Source: CAIWHR01 sp963734085 (GTDB taxonomy: Bacteria > Pseudomonadota > Gammaproteobacteria > Burkholderiales > Casimicrobiaceae). Taken from it: a stretch of 64,000 nt of DNA. Shown one piece after another: positions 28,700 through 37,663 of this stretch. The notes under the pieces were generated by a model, which was not told the DNA's origin, did no database searches, and saw nothing but the letters and a program-made list of their open reading frames with translations. The stretch's first letter is position 1. Each line of letters opens with the position of its first letter. Position numbers and translations under genes: made by a program. The stretch is from contig CAVTFT010000009.1 in NCBI GenBank assembly GCA_963734085.1, positions 62,001 through 126,000 of the forward strand, given 5' to 3'.

Positions 28700-29674
28700 A
28701 TGATGAAACTGCCGCCGCCAATCGTCCAGCTGATGGGCCCGACGGCGTCGGGCAAGAGTGCGCTCGCACTGGCGCTCGCCGATCGTTTTCCGCTCGAGAT
28801 CGTCAGCGTCGACTCGGCGCAGGTGTATCGCGGGATGGATATCGGCACGGCCAAGCCCGATCGCGCGACGCGGATGCGCGTCCCGCATCACCTGATCGAC
28901 ATTCTCGACCCGACGGAGGCGTACTCGGCCGCGCGTTTCCGTATCGACGCGCTCGCCGCCATTGCGGCCATCCGTGCGCGCGGGCGCGTGCCGCTCGTCG
29001 CCGGCGGGACGATGCTGTATTTCAAGGCGCTCCGCGAAGGATTGAGCGCGCTTCCCGCCGCCGATCGGGCGACGCGGTCGCGGATCGACGCGCGCGCGGC
29101 GGTGGAAGGATGGCCGGCGCTGCACGCGGCGCTCGCGCGGGTCGATCCCGAAACGGCAGCGCGCCTTTCACCCACAGACGCGCAGCGTATCCAGCGCGCG
29201 CTCGAGGTGCACGCGCTCACCGGCATTCCACTCTCGCAGCTTCAAGGCACGCGCGCCGCCGGCGATGCACCCGGGCCGATCGTCGCGATCGCGCTCTTGC
29301 CTGCCGACCGGCCGCGACTGCACGCGGCGATCGCCGAGCGCTTCGACGCGATGCTCGATGCCGGGCTGGTTAACGAATTGCGGCGGTTGCGCGCGCGGTA
29401 CGCGCTCACGCCCAACCTGCCCTCGATGCGCTGCGTCGGCTACCGGCAGGCGTGGGCGTTTCAGGACGGCGAGATCGACGCCGCGACGCTTCGCGTGAAA
29501 GGCATCGCCGCGACCCGCCAGCTCGCGAAGCGCCAGCTCACCTGGCTGCGGGCGACGCCGGCGGCGGCGTTCGATCCCTATACGCCGGGGCTTGCCGATG
29601 CAGTCGGCGCGTTGCTTGTGCGCGAGGGCGTGGCTGCGCTTCCGTCGCGCGGGACGCTCGCCCCGTCGCGCTGA
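28700..29674 (+). CDS. miaA: tRNA dimethylallyltransferase
   Basis: Adds a dimethylallyl group to A37 of tRNAs reading UNN codons. 324 residues. Motifs are the P-loop LMGPTASGKSALALAL, the DSAQVYRGMDIGTAKP region and the C-terminal RQLAKRQLTWLR. The start may be either of two adjacent ATGs at 28700 and 28703. Confidence 0.96.
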   Translation: MMKLPPPIVQLMGPTASGKSALALALADRFPLEIVSVDSAQVYRGMDIGTAKPDRATRMRVPHHLIDILDPTEAYSAARFRIDALAAIAAIRARGRVPLVAGGTMLYFKALREGLSALPAADRATRSRIDARAAVEGWPALHAALARVDPETAARLSPTDAQRIQRALEVHALTGIPLSQLQGTRAAGDAPGPIVAIALLPADRPRLHAAIAERFDAMLDAGLVNELRRLRARYALTPNLPSMRCVGYRQAWAFQDGEIDAATLRVKGIAATRQLAKRQLTWLRATPAAAFDPYTPGLADAVGALLVREGVAALPSRGTLAPSR

Positions 29675-29745
29675 CAGCGCCCCGCATGCGATAATTTGCA
29701 GTTCCGGCGAACCGGCCGCGCCCAGGCGCGGTCCTATTCAGCGAC

Positions 29746-31155
29746 ATGTCCGCGCGCACCCTCTACGACAAGCTCTGGGACAGCCACGTCGTCCGCACCG
29801 AGGCGGACGGCACGGCGCTCCTCTACATCGATCGCCATCTCGTTCACGAAGTGACGAGCCCGCAGGCGTTCGAGGGGCTGAAGCTCGCCGGCCGCAAGCC
29901 GTGGCGCGCGAACTCGATCGTCGCGACCGCCGACCACAACACGCCCACGCAGCATTGGGATCGCGGGATCGACGACCCGATCTCGCGGCTGCAGGTGGAA
30001 ACGCTCGACGCCAACATCCGCGCGCACGGCGCCAAGGCGTATTTCCCTTTTCGCGACAAGCGCCAGGGGATCGTCCACGTGATCGGCCCCGAGCACGGCG
30101 CGACGCTGCCCGGAATGACGGTCGTCTGCGGCGATTCGCACACGAGCACGCACGGCGCGTTCGCCGCGCTCGCATTCGGCATCGGCACCTCCGAGGTCGA
30201 GCACGTGCTCGCCACGCAATGCCTGCTCACCAAGAAGGCGAAGTCGATGCTGGTGCGCGTCGACGGCCGGCTGCCGGCGGGCGTGACGGCGAAGGACCTG
30301 GCGCTCGCGGTGATCGGCAAGATCGGCATTGCCGGCGGCACCGGCCACGCGATCGAATTCGGCGGCAGCGCCGTTCGCGCGCTGTCGATGGAAGCGCGGA
30401 TGACGATCTGCAACATGGCGATCGAGGCCGGCGCGCGCGCCGGAATGATCGCCGTCGACGACGCGACGATCGAATACCTGCGCGGCCGTCCGTTCGCGCC
30501 GGCGGCGGAGCTCTGGGATCGCGCCGTTGCGCACTGGCGGGCGCTCGTCACCGATGACGGCGCGACGTTCGACCGGATCGTGACGCTGGACGCCGCACAG
30601 ATCAAGCCGCAGGTCACCTGGGGCACCTCGCCCGAGATGGTCGTCGCCATCGACGAGCGGGTGCCCGATCCGGACAAGGAAAAGGACGCAGCGCGGCGCG
30701 AGGGCATGGAGCGCGCGCTCGCCTACATGGGGCTCGCACCGAACACGCCGATTGCCGCCATCGCCGTCGACAAGGTATTCATCGGTTCGTGCACGAATTC
30801 GCGGATCGAGGACCTCCGCGCGGCGGCCGCGGTCGCGCGCGGACATCGCGTCGCCGACACGGTCAAGCTCGCGCTGGTGGTGCCCGGATCCGGCCTCGTG
30901 AAGGCGCAGGCCGAGCGCGAAGGGCTCGATCGCGTGTTCCGCGACGCCGGCTTCGAGTGGCGCGAGCCGGGCTGCTCGATGTGCCTTGCGATGAACGACG
31001 ACCGGCTCGAGCCGGGCGAGCGCTGCGCGTCGACGTCCAACCGCAATTTCGAAGGCCGGCAGGGCGCGGGCGGCCGCACGCATCTCGTAAGTCCCGCGAT
31101 GGCGGCAGCCGCGGCGGTCGCCGGCCATTTCGTCGACGTGCGGCGGATTTCGTAA
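29746..31155 (+). CDS. leuC: 3-isopropylmalate dehydratase large subunit
   Basis: With LeuD, isomerises 2- to 3-isopropylmalate in leucine synthesis, using a [4Fe-4S] cluster. 469 residues. Cluster ligands lie in IGSCTNSRIEDLR and in EPGCSMCLAMNDD. Other aconitase-family segments are DRHLVHEVTSPQAFEGL and VCGDSHTSTHGAFAALAFGIG. A GATAAT -10-like sequence at 29690-29695 lies 50 bp upstream. It is directly joined to leuD with no spacer. Confidence 0.97.
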   Translation: MSARTLYDKLWDSHVVRTEADGTALLYIDRHLVHEVTSPQAFEGLKLAGRKPWRANSIVATADHNTPTQHWDRGIDDPISRLQVETLDANIRAHGAKAYFPFRDKRQGIVHVIGPEHGATLPGMTVVCGDSHTSTHGAFAALAFGIGTSEVEHVLATQCLLTKKAKSMLVRVDGRLPAGVTAKDLALAVIGKIGIAGGTGHAIEFGGSAVRALSMEARMTICNMAIEAGARAGMIAVDDATIEYLRGRPFAPAAELWDRAVAHWRALVTDDGATFDRIVTLDAAQIKPQVTWGTSPEMVVAIDERVPDPDKEKDAARREGMERALAYMGLAPNTPIAAIAVDKVFIGSCTNSRIEDLRAAAAVARGHRVADTVKLALVVPGSGLVKAQAEREGLDRVFRDAGFEWREPGCSMCLAMNDDRLEPGERCASTSNRNFEGRQGAGGRTHLVSPAMAAAAAVAGHFVDVRRIS

Positions 31156-31794
31156 ATGGAACCGTTTCGCACGCTGACCGGACTGGTCGCGCCGCTCGAT
31201 CGCGCCAACGTCGACACCGACGCGATCATCCCGAAGCAGTTCCTCAAGTCGATCAAGCGATCGGGGTTCGGCCCCAACCTGTTCGATGCGTGGCGCTATC
31301 TCGATCACGGCGAGCCGGGGAGCGATCCTGCCATGCGCAGGAAGAATCCGGACTTCGTTCTCAACGATCCGCGCTATCAGGGCGCGCAGATCCTGCTCGC
31401 GCGACGCAACTTCGGCTGCGGCAGCTCGCGCGAGCACGCGCCATGGGCGCTCGGTGATTACGGCTTTCGCGCGCTGATCGCACCCTCGTACGCCGACATC
31501 TTCTTCAACAACTGCTGCAAGAACGGCCTCCTGCCCGTGGTGCTGGCCGAAGGCGAGGTCGATGCGCTATTCGCCGCCGTCAAGGCGTTCCCCGGATTCC
31601 GGCTCACGATCGACCTCGAGCGGCAGACCGTCGCCGCGCCCGATGGATCGCTCAGGTTCACCTTCGAGATCGAACCCTTCCGCAAGCACTGTCTGCTGAA
31701 CGGGCTCGACGACATCGCCCTCACGCTCGGGCACGCCGACGAAATCCGCGCGTTCGAGGCGAAGCGGTTGAGCGACGAGCCGTGGCTCGCGTGA
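31156..31794 (+). CDS. leuD: 3-isopropylmalate dehydratase small subunit
   Basis: The 212-residue swivel domain of isopropylmalate isomerase. Motifs are NVDTDAIIPKQFLKSIKR and ARRNFGCGSSREHAPWAL. It starts immediately after the leuC stop, indicating coupling. A repeat element separates it from leuB. Confidence 0.97.
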   Translation: MEPFRTLTGLVAPLDRANVDTDAIIPKQFLKSIKRSGFGPNLFDAWRYLDHGEPGSDPAMRRKNPDFVLNDPRYQGAQILLARRNFGCGSSREHAPWALGDYGFRALIAPSYADIFFNNCCKNGLLPVVLAEGEVDALFAAVKAFPGFRLTIDLERQTVAAPDGSLRFTFEIEPFRKHCLLNGLDDIALTLGHADEIRAFEAKRLSDEPWLA

Positions 31795-31803
31795 CCGTCC
31801 AGA

Positions 31804-31926
31804 TCCTGAACCACGAAGGGCACGAAGAGGGCGAAGAGAACCGCGACAAGAAGACCGTCGGACGGTTCGTGCTGCAGCATCCCCTTGACGTTCTTCGTGT
31901 CCTTCGTGTTCTTCGTGGTTCAAGAG
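31804..31926. repeat. CACGAAG-type palindromic repeat element between leuD and leuB
   Basis: The left arm (31804-31845) reads GAACCACGAAGGGCACGAAG and onward. The right arm (31884-31926) is its imperfect reverse complement, ending TTCTTCGTGGTTC. Short CACGAAG/CTTCGTG units recur with a period of about nine bases inside each arm. The minus strand translates as the well-known spurious NHEEHEGHEE pattern seen in many annotated genomes where this repeat family occurs. The right arm ends 13 bp before the leuB ATG. A miniature mobile element is the likely explanation. Confidence 0.7.
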
Positions 31927-31939
31927 TTTCTCTCCGACG

Positions 31940-33016
31940 ATGAAAATCGCGATCCTCCCCGGCGACGGCATCGGTCCCGAGATCATCGCCGAGGCGATCA
32001 AGGTCCTCGATGCGCTGCGCCGCGAGGGGCTGCCAATCGAGATGGAGACGGCGCCGATCGGCGGTGCCGGCTACGACGCGGCGAAACAGCCGCTTCCCGA
32101 GGCTACCCTCGCGCTCGCGCGCGCCGCCGATGCGGTCCTGCTGGGGGCCGTCGGCGGTCCGCGCTACGACTCGCTGCCGCGCGCGTTGCGGCCGGAGCAG
32201 GGCATTCTCGGCATCCGCAAGGCGCTTGCGCTGTTCGCGAATCTGCGCCCCGCGTTGCTCTATCCCGAGCTTGCCGCGGTGTCGACGCTGAAGCCGGAAG
32301 TCGTCTCGGGGCTCGATCTCATGATCGTGCGCGAATTGACCGGTGACATCTATTTCGGCGCGCCGCGCGGCCGCCGGAAAAACGCCGCCGGCGAGGACGA
32401 AGGCTACGACACGATGCATTACGGCGTCTCCGAGATCCGCCGCATCGCGCGCGTGGGCTTCGAGGTCGCGCGCAAGCGCGGCAAGAAACTCTGCTCGGTC
32501 GACAAGGCCAACGTGCTCGACACCAGCATCCTGTGGCGTGAAGTGGTCACCGCGACCGCGCGCGATTTTCCCGATGTCGGGCTTTCGCACATGTACGTCG
32601 ACAACGCGGCGATGCAGCTCGTGCGGGAACCCAGGCAGTTCGACGTGATCGTCACCGGCAATCTTTTCGGCGACATCCTGTCCGACGAGGCGGCGATGCT
32701 CGCCGGCTCGATCGGCATGCTGCCTTCCGCGTCGCTCGATGCGAAGGCGAAAGGCCTCTACGAGCCGATCCACGGCTCGGCGCCGGACATCGCCGGCCAG
32801 GACAAGGCGAATCCGCTGGCGACGATCCTGTCCGTCGCGATGATGTTCCGTTACACGTTCGGACGCGCCGACATCGGCGAGCGGATCGACGGTGCCGTGC
32901 GCGCGGTGCTGCGCGCCGGAAATCGCACGGGCGACATCGCGTTGCCGGGCGAACCCGTGATCGGCACGCGCGCGATCGGCGACGCCGTCGTTGCTGCGTT
33001 GCGGGTCGGCCGCTGA
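31940..33016 (+). CDS. leuB: 3-isopropylmalate dehydrogenase
   Basis: Oxidises and decarboxylates 3-isopropylmalate to 2-oxoisocaproate with NAD+. 358 residues. Motifs are ILPGDGIGPEIIAEA, RELTGDIYFGAPRG, the VDKANVLDTS substrate motif and NLFGDILSDEAAMLAGSIGM. It is preceded by a palindromic repeat element. asd follows after 296 bp. Confidence 0.97.
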   Translation: MKIAILPGDGIGPEIIAEAIKVLDALRREGLPIEMETAPIGGAGYDAAKQPLPEATLALARAADAVLLGAVGGPRYDSLPRALRPEQGILGIRKALALFANLRPALLYPELAAVSTLKPEVVSGLDLMIVRELTGDIYFGAPRGRRKNAAGEDEGYDTMHYGVSEIRRIARVGFEVARKRGKKLCSVDKANVLDTSILWREVVTATARDFPDVGLSHMYVDNAAMQLVREPRQFDVIVTGNLFGDILSDEAAMLAGSIGMLPSASLDAKAKGLYEPIHGSAPDIAGQDKANPLATILSVAMMFRYTFGRADIGERIDGAVRAVLRAGNRTGDIALPGEPVIGTRAIGDAVVAALRVGR

Positions 33017-33163
33017 TCCGTGATACGATGCGGGCACATGAAGCCTTCTTCCGCCGGCGTTGAGCTCTTCGTCCTGCCGCGCAGGTTGGATTGCCTTCGT
33101 GCTGCGCACTCCGGTATTCGCCCTAGGGGCGGCCCGGCGGGCTCATGCGCCGCGCGTGCCGGC

Positions 33164-33223
33164 ATGCGCGCGACCGCCTCTCGCGGCCGCGCCGCCAAGA
33201 TCACGACGATCAAGACGACCTGA
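33164..33223 (+). CDS. candidate Ile/Thr leader peptide upstream of asd
   Basis: A 19-codon frame reads MRATASRGRAAKITTIKTT and stops at TGA 33221. Six of the last seven residues are Ile or Thr, the end products of the branch fed by Asd. It is followed within 25 bp by a strong hairpin (33245-33290) and a competing pairing partner. No clear ribosome-binding site is visible, and the same frame is open upstream to ATG 33038, so translation start is unsure. No homologue is known to me; this is a hypothesis. Confidence 0.35.
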   Translation: MRATASRGRAAKITTIKTT

Positions 33224-33227
33224 CCGG

Positions 33228-33290
33228 TCGCCTCGGGTCCGCTGTCGCCTCCGCGAGCGGTTCCGGGGGCGGACCGGAATGCGGAGGCGA
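33228..33290 (+). promoter_or_regulatory. alternative hairpins before asd (possible attenuator)
   Basis: TCGCCTCCGC (33245-33254) pairs perfectly with GCGGAGGCGA (33281-33290), with an inner stem CGGTTCCG/CGGACCG. A second, upstream copy of the left strand, TCGCCTC...GGTCCGC (33228-33242), can pair instead with the same right-hand strand (GCGGACC and GAGGCGA). The two folds exclude each other. The hairpin ends 22 bp before the asd ATG and lacks a T-tract, so it might act on translation rather than transcription. Confidence 0.4.
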
Positions 33291-33312
33291 TACGAGAATC
33301 AGGGTGGGCGCA

Positions 33313-34422
33313 ATGCGAGTCGGTTTCGTCGGTTGGCGCGGGATGGTCGGGTCGGTGCTGATGGAGCGCATGCGCACCGAGCGCGACTTCGATCTCATCG
33401 AACCGGAATTCTTCTCGGCCTCGGTCGTGGGCGGCAAAGGCCCCGAGATCAGCAAGGCGACGCCGCCGGTCAACAGCGCGCGCGACCTCAAGGCGCTCGC
33501 GTCCCTCGACGTGATCGTCACGTGCCAGGGCGGCGACTACACGAACGAGATCGCGCCGAAGCTTCGCGCGGCAGGCTGGAAGGGCTTCTGGATCGACGCC
33601 GCGTCCGCGCTGCGGATGGCCGACGACGCGGTGATCATCCTCGATCCGGTCAACCGCGACGTCATCGATGCGGCGCTTGCCAAGGGCATCCGGAACTATG
33701 TCGGCGGCAACTGCACGGTGAGCCTGATGACGATGGCGTTGGCCGGCCTCTTCCGGCGCGATCTCATCGAGTGGATGACGTGCATGACCTACCAGGCCGC
33801 GTCGGGCGCCGGCGCGCAGAACATGCGCGAGCTGCTCCAGCAGATGGGCGAGGCGCATCTCGCGGCGAAGAACCTGCTCGACGATCCGCACTCGGCCATT
33901 CTCGACATCGACCGCGAAGTCGCCGGCATCCTGCGCGACCCTGCGTTCCCGACCGAGCATTTCGGGGTGCCGCTGGCCGGCAGTTTGATACCGTGGATTG
34001 ACAGGGACCTCGGCAATGGAATGAGCCGCGAGGAATGGAAGGGCAGCGCCGAGACCAACAAGATTCTCGGCCGCGCAGCCTCGCCGATCCCGGTCGATTC
34101 GATTTGCGTGCGTGTCGGCGCGATGCGTTGTCATTCGCAGGCGCTGACCATCAAGCTCAAGCGGGATATCCCGCTCGCCGAGATCGAGCGGACGCTGGCC
34201 GACGGCAACGCCTGGGTCCGCGTCGTTCCGAATACGCGCGAAGACAGCATCGCCCGGCTGACGCCCGCCGCGGTGACCGGCACGCTGGAAGTGCCGATCG
34301 GGCGCCTGCGCAAGCTCGCAATGGGCAGCGAGTATCTGGGGGCGTTCACCGTCGGTGATCAGCTCCTGTGGGGTGCGGCAGAGCCGTTGCGCCGGATGGT
34401 ACGCATCCTGCTCGAACGCTGA
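33313..34422 (+). CDS. asd: aspartate-semialdehyde dehydrogenase
   Basis: Reduces aspartyl phosphate to aspartate semialdehyde, the shared precursor of lysine, diaminopimelate, threonine and methionine. 369 residues, the E. coli-like length. Motifs are VGFVGWRGMVGSVLMERM, active-site Cys134 in YVGGNCTVSLM and the substrate-binding VGAMRCHSQALTIKLKRD. The start at 33313 is chosen because the homologous N-terminus begins there; the open frame continues upstream. Its own leader region suggests independent regulation from leuCDB. Confidence 0.96.
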   Translation: MRVGFVGWRGMVGSVLMERMRTERDFDLIEPEFFSASVVGGKGPEISKATPPVNSARDLKALASLDVIVTCQGGDYTNEIAPKLRAAGWKGFWIDAASALRMADDAVIILDPVNRDVIDAALAKGIRNYVGGNCTVSLMTMALAGLFRRDLIEWMTCMTYQAASGAGAQNMRELLQQMGEAHLAAKNLLDDPHSAILDIDREVAGILRDPAFPTEHFGVPLAGSLIPWIDRDLGNGMSREEWKGSAETNKILGRAASPIPVDSICVRVGAMRCHSQALTIKLKRDIPLAEIERTLADGNAWVRVVPNTREDSIARLTPAAVTGTLEVPIGRLRKLAMGSEYLGAFTVGDQLLWGAAEPLRRMVRILLER

Positions 34423-34838
34423 CCGGGGCCCGGCCTTCGCGGCTGCGCGACACCATGCCATCCGTGGCGTTGCTGCGGTTTTGACGGGCTTCGGCAAGCG
34501 CGCGCCGGCCGCGCGATGTTTGCGCATGTTTTATGCATGGGCCGGTATCGGCGGGCGGGGCCTGCGTCTGCGTGGCTCGACCACTGCGGCGCGAATGCAA
34601 CACGACGCGCCTGCCGCTTGCGCTGGCGCGCGGTACGCCCGTCCGGCACAATATCTGGTAGCGGGGAGAGCTTGCAGCCGCTAGCAGTTGCGTTCGTTGT
34701 TAGGATGTCAGCATGAAGTGCGTGGTCGCGAGGGGCGGATGTTGGAGAAAAAGCAAGCTAATACCGAGGTTTAGCTTGCACCGCTAAACCCATGATGTTA
34801 TGTTTGGTTGCAGAATCCGAAATCTCGGAGGGGCTGCG
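34423..34838. promoter_or_regulatory. asd-fimV intergenic region with two overlapping hairpins
   Basis: The first ~270 bp are GC-rich with no visible gene. From 34690 it becomes AT-rich. GCAAGCTAA (34754-34762) pairs perfectly with TTAGCTTGC (34772-34780). GGTTTAGC (34769-34776) pairs perfectly with GCTAAACC (34784-34791). The central segment is shared, so only one stem can form at a time. These lie ~48 bp before the fimV start. They could be an RNA switch or overlapping operator sites; which is unknown. Confidence 0.45.
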
Positions 34839-37562
34839 ATGCGAAGAAAACCGATCCTTACGTTGAGCCTGTTGGCGGCTGCGCTGGCCCTTCCGGGCTC
34901 CGCGGCGGCGCTCGGGCTGGGCAAGCTCACGGTCAATTCGGCGCTCGGCCAGCCGCTCTCCGCCCAGATCGAACTCACTTCCGCCGCCAAGGAAGACCTC
35001 GATTCACTCGCTGCCCGCATCGGCAGCCCGACGCTCTACCAACAGAACAATCTGACGTACCAGGGCGTGCTGTCGCGGGCCCGGGTGAGCGTCGAGCACG
35101 CGAACAACGGCGAGCCGTACCTCAAGATCACGACGCAAAGCGCGGTCAACGAGCCGTTCCTCGATCTGCTGGTCGAGATCAACTGGGCATCGGGTCGTGT
35201 CGTGCGCGATTACACGTTCCTCCTCGATCCGCCGGGAAGCGCGATGCCGATGGTGGCGGTCGAGCCCACCGCGCCGGTTCGTCCCGGCGCCGCCGCACCG
35301 CGTGCCGCGCCCACCGCCGCCGCGCGCGTGGCCGAGCCTGCGGGACAAGCGGGCGACAGGTATACGGTCAAGCGCGGCGACACGTTGTCGAAGATTGCGA
35401 ACGAATACCGGCCGTCGAGCGTCACGCTCGAGCAGATGCTGGTCGCGATGTTCCAGTCGAACGAGAGCGCGTTCGATGGCAAGAACATGAATCGGCTGCG
35501 CACGGGCGCGATCATCACGATCCCGAGCGCCGACGATGCGGGCACGACGCCCGCCTCCGATGCGGCCAAGGTCGTCCGCGTGCAGACGGCGGACTGGCGC
35601 GCCTATCGCGACAGCGTCGCTGCTGCGGCGCCTGCGGCGGAAGGTGCCGGTGGGCGAGCAGCGGGCGGAAAGATCGGCACCGTCGCCGAAGAGAAGGCGC
35701 CGGCCGCGCCGGCCGGGCGCGACCAGCTCAAGGTCTCGCGCGAAGCGGGCCAGGGCAAGGGCGGCGGCGCAGCTGCGGAGGAAGCGATTGCCCGCGACAA
35801 GGCGCTGCAGGAGGCCCAGGCGCGGATCGCCGAGCTCGAAAAGACGGTGAAGGATTTGCAGCGTCTGGCCGAGGTCAAGAGCCAGACGGGTGCCCAGTTG
35901 CAGGCGCAGGCCGAAGCGGCCAAGGGCAAGGCAGCACCGCCGACGACAACGCCGATCACGACGGCGCCCGCACCTGCGGCAAAAGCACCGGAGCCCGCAC
36001 CTGTTGCGCAAACGCCGGAACCCGCGCCTGCTGCGAAGGCGCCCGAACCCGCGAAGGCTGCCGAGCCCGCGCCTGCCCCCGCGGCCGAGCCGCCGAAGGC
36101 CGCCGAGCCCGCACCTGTCGCGGAAGCGCCGAAGGTCGAGCCGCCGAAGGTGGCCGAAGCGCCCAAGCCCGCGCCCAAGCCCGCGCCCAAGGTGACGCCC
36201 AAGGCGCCGCCGAAGGAGCCGCCGGGATTCTTCGACGACCTGATGACGAACACGCCGTCGTGGGCGATCGGCGGAGGTGCACTCGTGATCCTGGGCGGCG
36301 TCGCCGCACTGGTGGCCGCGCGCCGGCGCAAGACGACCAAGTTCGAGGACAGCATCATCTCGGGCACCGACATCAAGACCAATACCGTGTTCGGCTCGAC
36401 CGGCGGCGGTGTGGTCAACACGGGCGACAACTCGCTCGCGAGCGATTTCAGCCGCGAGGGCCTCGGCAACATCGATACCGACGAAGTCGATCCGATCGCC
36501 GAAGCCGAGGTGTATCTCGCGTACGGGCGCGATGCGCAGGCGGAAGAAATCCTGAAGGATGCGCTCAAGAAGGATCCGCAGCGCCAGGAGATCTATCTCA
36601 AGCTGCTCGAAATCCACGCGCAGCACAACAAGCCTTCGGCGTTCGAGACCGTCGCCGCGGAGCTCTACTCGGTGTCGCAGGGCCAGGGCGAGGTCTGGCA
36701 AAAGGCGGTTGGCCTGGGCCGTCAGCTGGATCCCAATAATCCGATGTTCACCGAAGGCGGTTCCGGTGCTGCTGCCGCCGCTGCCGCCGCTGCAGCAGGC
36801 GCAGGCAAGTTGGCCGCCTACGAGGAAGCACCGGCGGTTGCCGCAGAGAGCCGCGCCAAGGCCGAACCGGCGCGCCTTCCCGATTCGGGCGTGCCGGCCG
36901 ACGTGGCGAGCGACATGGGCGATACCGGCGGCGGGCTCGATTTCAAGCTCGACGAGGAGATCTCGATCACGCCGTCGTCGGGTGCCCAGCCGAAATCGCC
37001 GATCGACATTCTCGCGGGCGCTGAGTCCGAGCTCGAAAAGTCCGCGAAGACCAGTGCTTCGTCGACAATGTCGGCGCTCGAATCCGCAGGCGACAAGGCG
37101 AAGGCCGCCGCAACCGGTGCGATGGCGTTCGCGAAATTCGGCGCCGACAAGGCGTCTGCTGCCGAAGGCGTGGTCGACACTACGAAGCCGGCGTCGATTG
37201 CGGCGCACGACATGGACTTCACGCTGGACGCGACAGAAAAACCGGCGCCGTTACGGCCTGTTGCGCCAAAGCCGGAGCCGGCGATGGCCGGTGCTGCGCC
37301 GTCGCTCGCTCGACCGCAGGCGGCGATCGATCTCGACAAGCTCGACCTGTCGTTCGATCCGGATCGCTCGACGTTCGAGGATCCGACGCCGTCGGTGCTG
37401 GACGGTCAGTGGCATGACGCGGCGACCAAGCTCGACCTCGCCAAGGCGTACCAGGAAATGGGCGACGTCGAGGGTGCGCGCGAGATTCTGCAGGAAGTGC
37501 TGCACGAGGGCGACGACCAGCAGAAATCGGAAGCGCAGTCGCTGCTCACGAAGCTCGGCTGA
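34839..37562 (+). CDS. fimV: FimV family peptidoglycan-binding / polar hub protein
   Basis: 907 residues. It has a signal peptide (residues 1-~23), an N-terminal FimV domain (LGKLTVNSALGQPLSAQIEL), a LysM domain at ~172-229 (YTVKRGDTLSKIANEYRP), a coiled-coil segment near 310-350 and a long Ala/Pro/Lys-rich stretch. A single membrane span lies at ~472-495, followed by a cytoplasmic acidic region with TPR-like repeats and the C-terminal FimV domain (LDLAKAYQEMGDVEGAREIL). In Pseudomonas FimV organises polar type IV pilus and twitching functions. ATG 34839 follows CGGAGGGG. Its place between asd and truA is conserved in Betaproteobacteria. Confidence 0.93.
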   Translation: MRRKPILTLSLLAAALALPGSAAALGLGKLTVNSALGQPLSAQIELTSAAKEDLDSLAARIGSPTLYQQNNLTYQGVLSRARVSVEHANNGEPYLKITTQSAVNEPFLDLLVEINWASGRVVRDYTFLLDPPGSAMPMVAVEPTAPVRPGAAAPRAAPTAAARVAEPAGQAGDRYTVKRGDTLSKIANEYRPSSVTLEQMLVAMFQSNESAFDGKNMNRLRTGAIITIPSADDAGTTPASDAAKVVRVQTADWRAYRDSVAAAAPAAEGAGGRAAGGKIGTVAEEKAPAAPAGRDQLKVSREAGQGKGGGAAAEEAIARDKALQEAQARIAELEKTVKDLQRLAEVKSQTGAQLQAQAEAAKGKAAPPTTTPITTAPAPAAKAPEPAPVAQTPEPAPAAKAPEPAKAAEPAPAPAAEPPKAAEPAPVAEAPKVEPPKVAEAPKPAPKPAPKVTPKAPPKEPPGFFDDLMTNTPSWAIGGGALVILGGVAALVAARRRKTTKFEDSIISGTDIKTNTVFGSTGGGVVNTGDNSLASDFSREGLGNIDTDEVDPIAEAEVYLAYGRDAQAEEILKDALKKDPQRQEIYLKLLEIHAQHNKPSAFETVAAELYSVSQGQGEVWQKAVGLGRQLDPNNPMFTEGGSGAAAAAAAAAAGAGKLAAYEEAPAVAAESRAKAEPARLPDSGVPADVASDMGDTGGGLDFKLDEEISITPSSGAQPKSPIDILAGAESELEKSAKTSASSTMSALESAGDKAKAAATGAMAFAKFGADKASAAEGVVDTTKPASIAAHDMDFTLDATEKPAPLRPVAPKPEPAMAGAAPSLARPQAAIDLDKLDLSFDPDRSTFEDPTPSVLDGQWHDAATKLDLAKAYQEMGDVEGAREILQEVLHEGDDQQKSEAQSLLTKLG

Positions 37563-37567
37563 TCAAG

Positions 37568-37662
37568 TCAGGAATCAGTAGTCAGAAATCAGGAATCCGA
37601 AGTTGAAGGGCACCGTTGCCGCGCGACGGTGCCCTTGCCGTTTTCTGATCCCTGATACCTGA
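37568..37662 (+). terminator. fimV terminator hairpin embedded in a TCAGG-type palindromic element
   Basis: AAGGGCACCGT (37606-37616) and ACGGTGCCCTT (37626-37636) form an 11-bp stem followed by GCCGTTTT. Outside it, the segment 37568-37588 (TCAGGAATCAG...TCAGAAA) and 37642-37662 (TTTCTGA...CTGATACCTGA) are imperfect inverted repeats, identical at about 17 of 21 positions. The right arm ends one base before the truA start codon. It may be a mobile palindrome that now supplies the terminator. Confidence 0.65.
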
Positions 37663-37663
37663 A

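Noticed and set aside
33038..33223. 61-codon frame between leuB and asd as a protein gene
   Set aside because: No homology pattern except the Ile/Thr-rich end; it is better discussed as a possible short leader from ATG 33164.
35004..37208. Long minus-strand open frame opposite fimV
   Set aside because: Its Arg/Leu/Gly-rich low-complexity composition mirrors the Ala/Pro/Lys-rich fimV linker; there is no independent start or motif.
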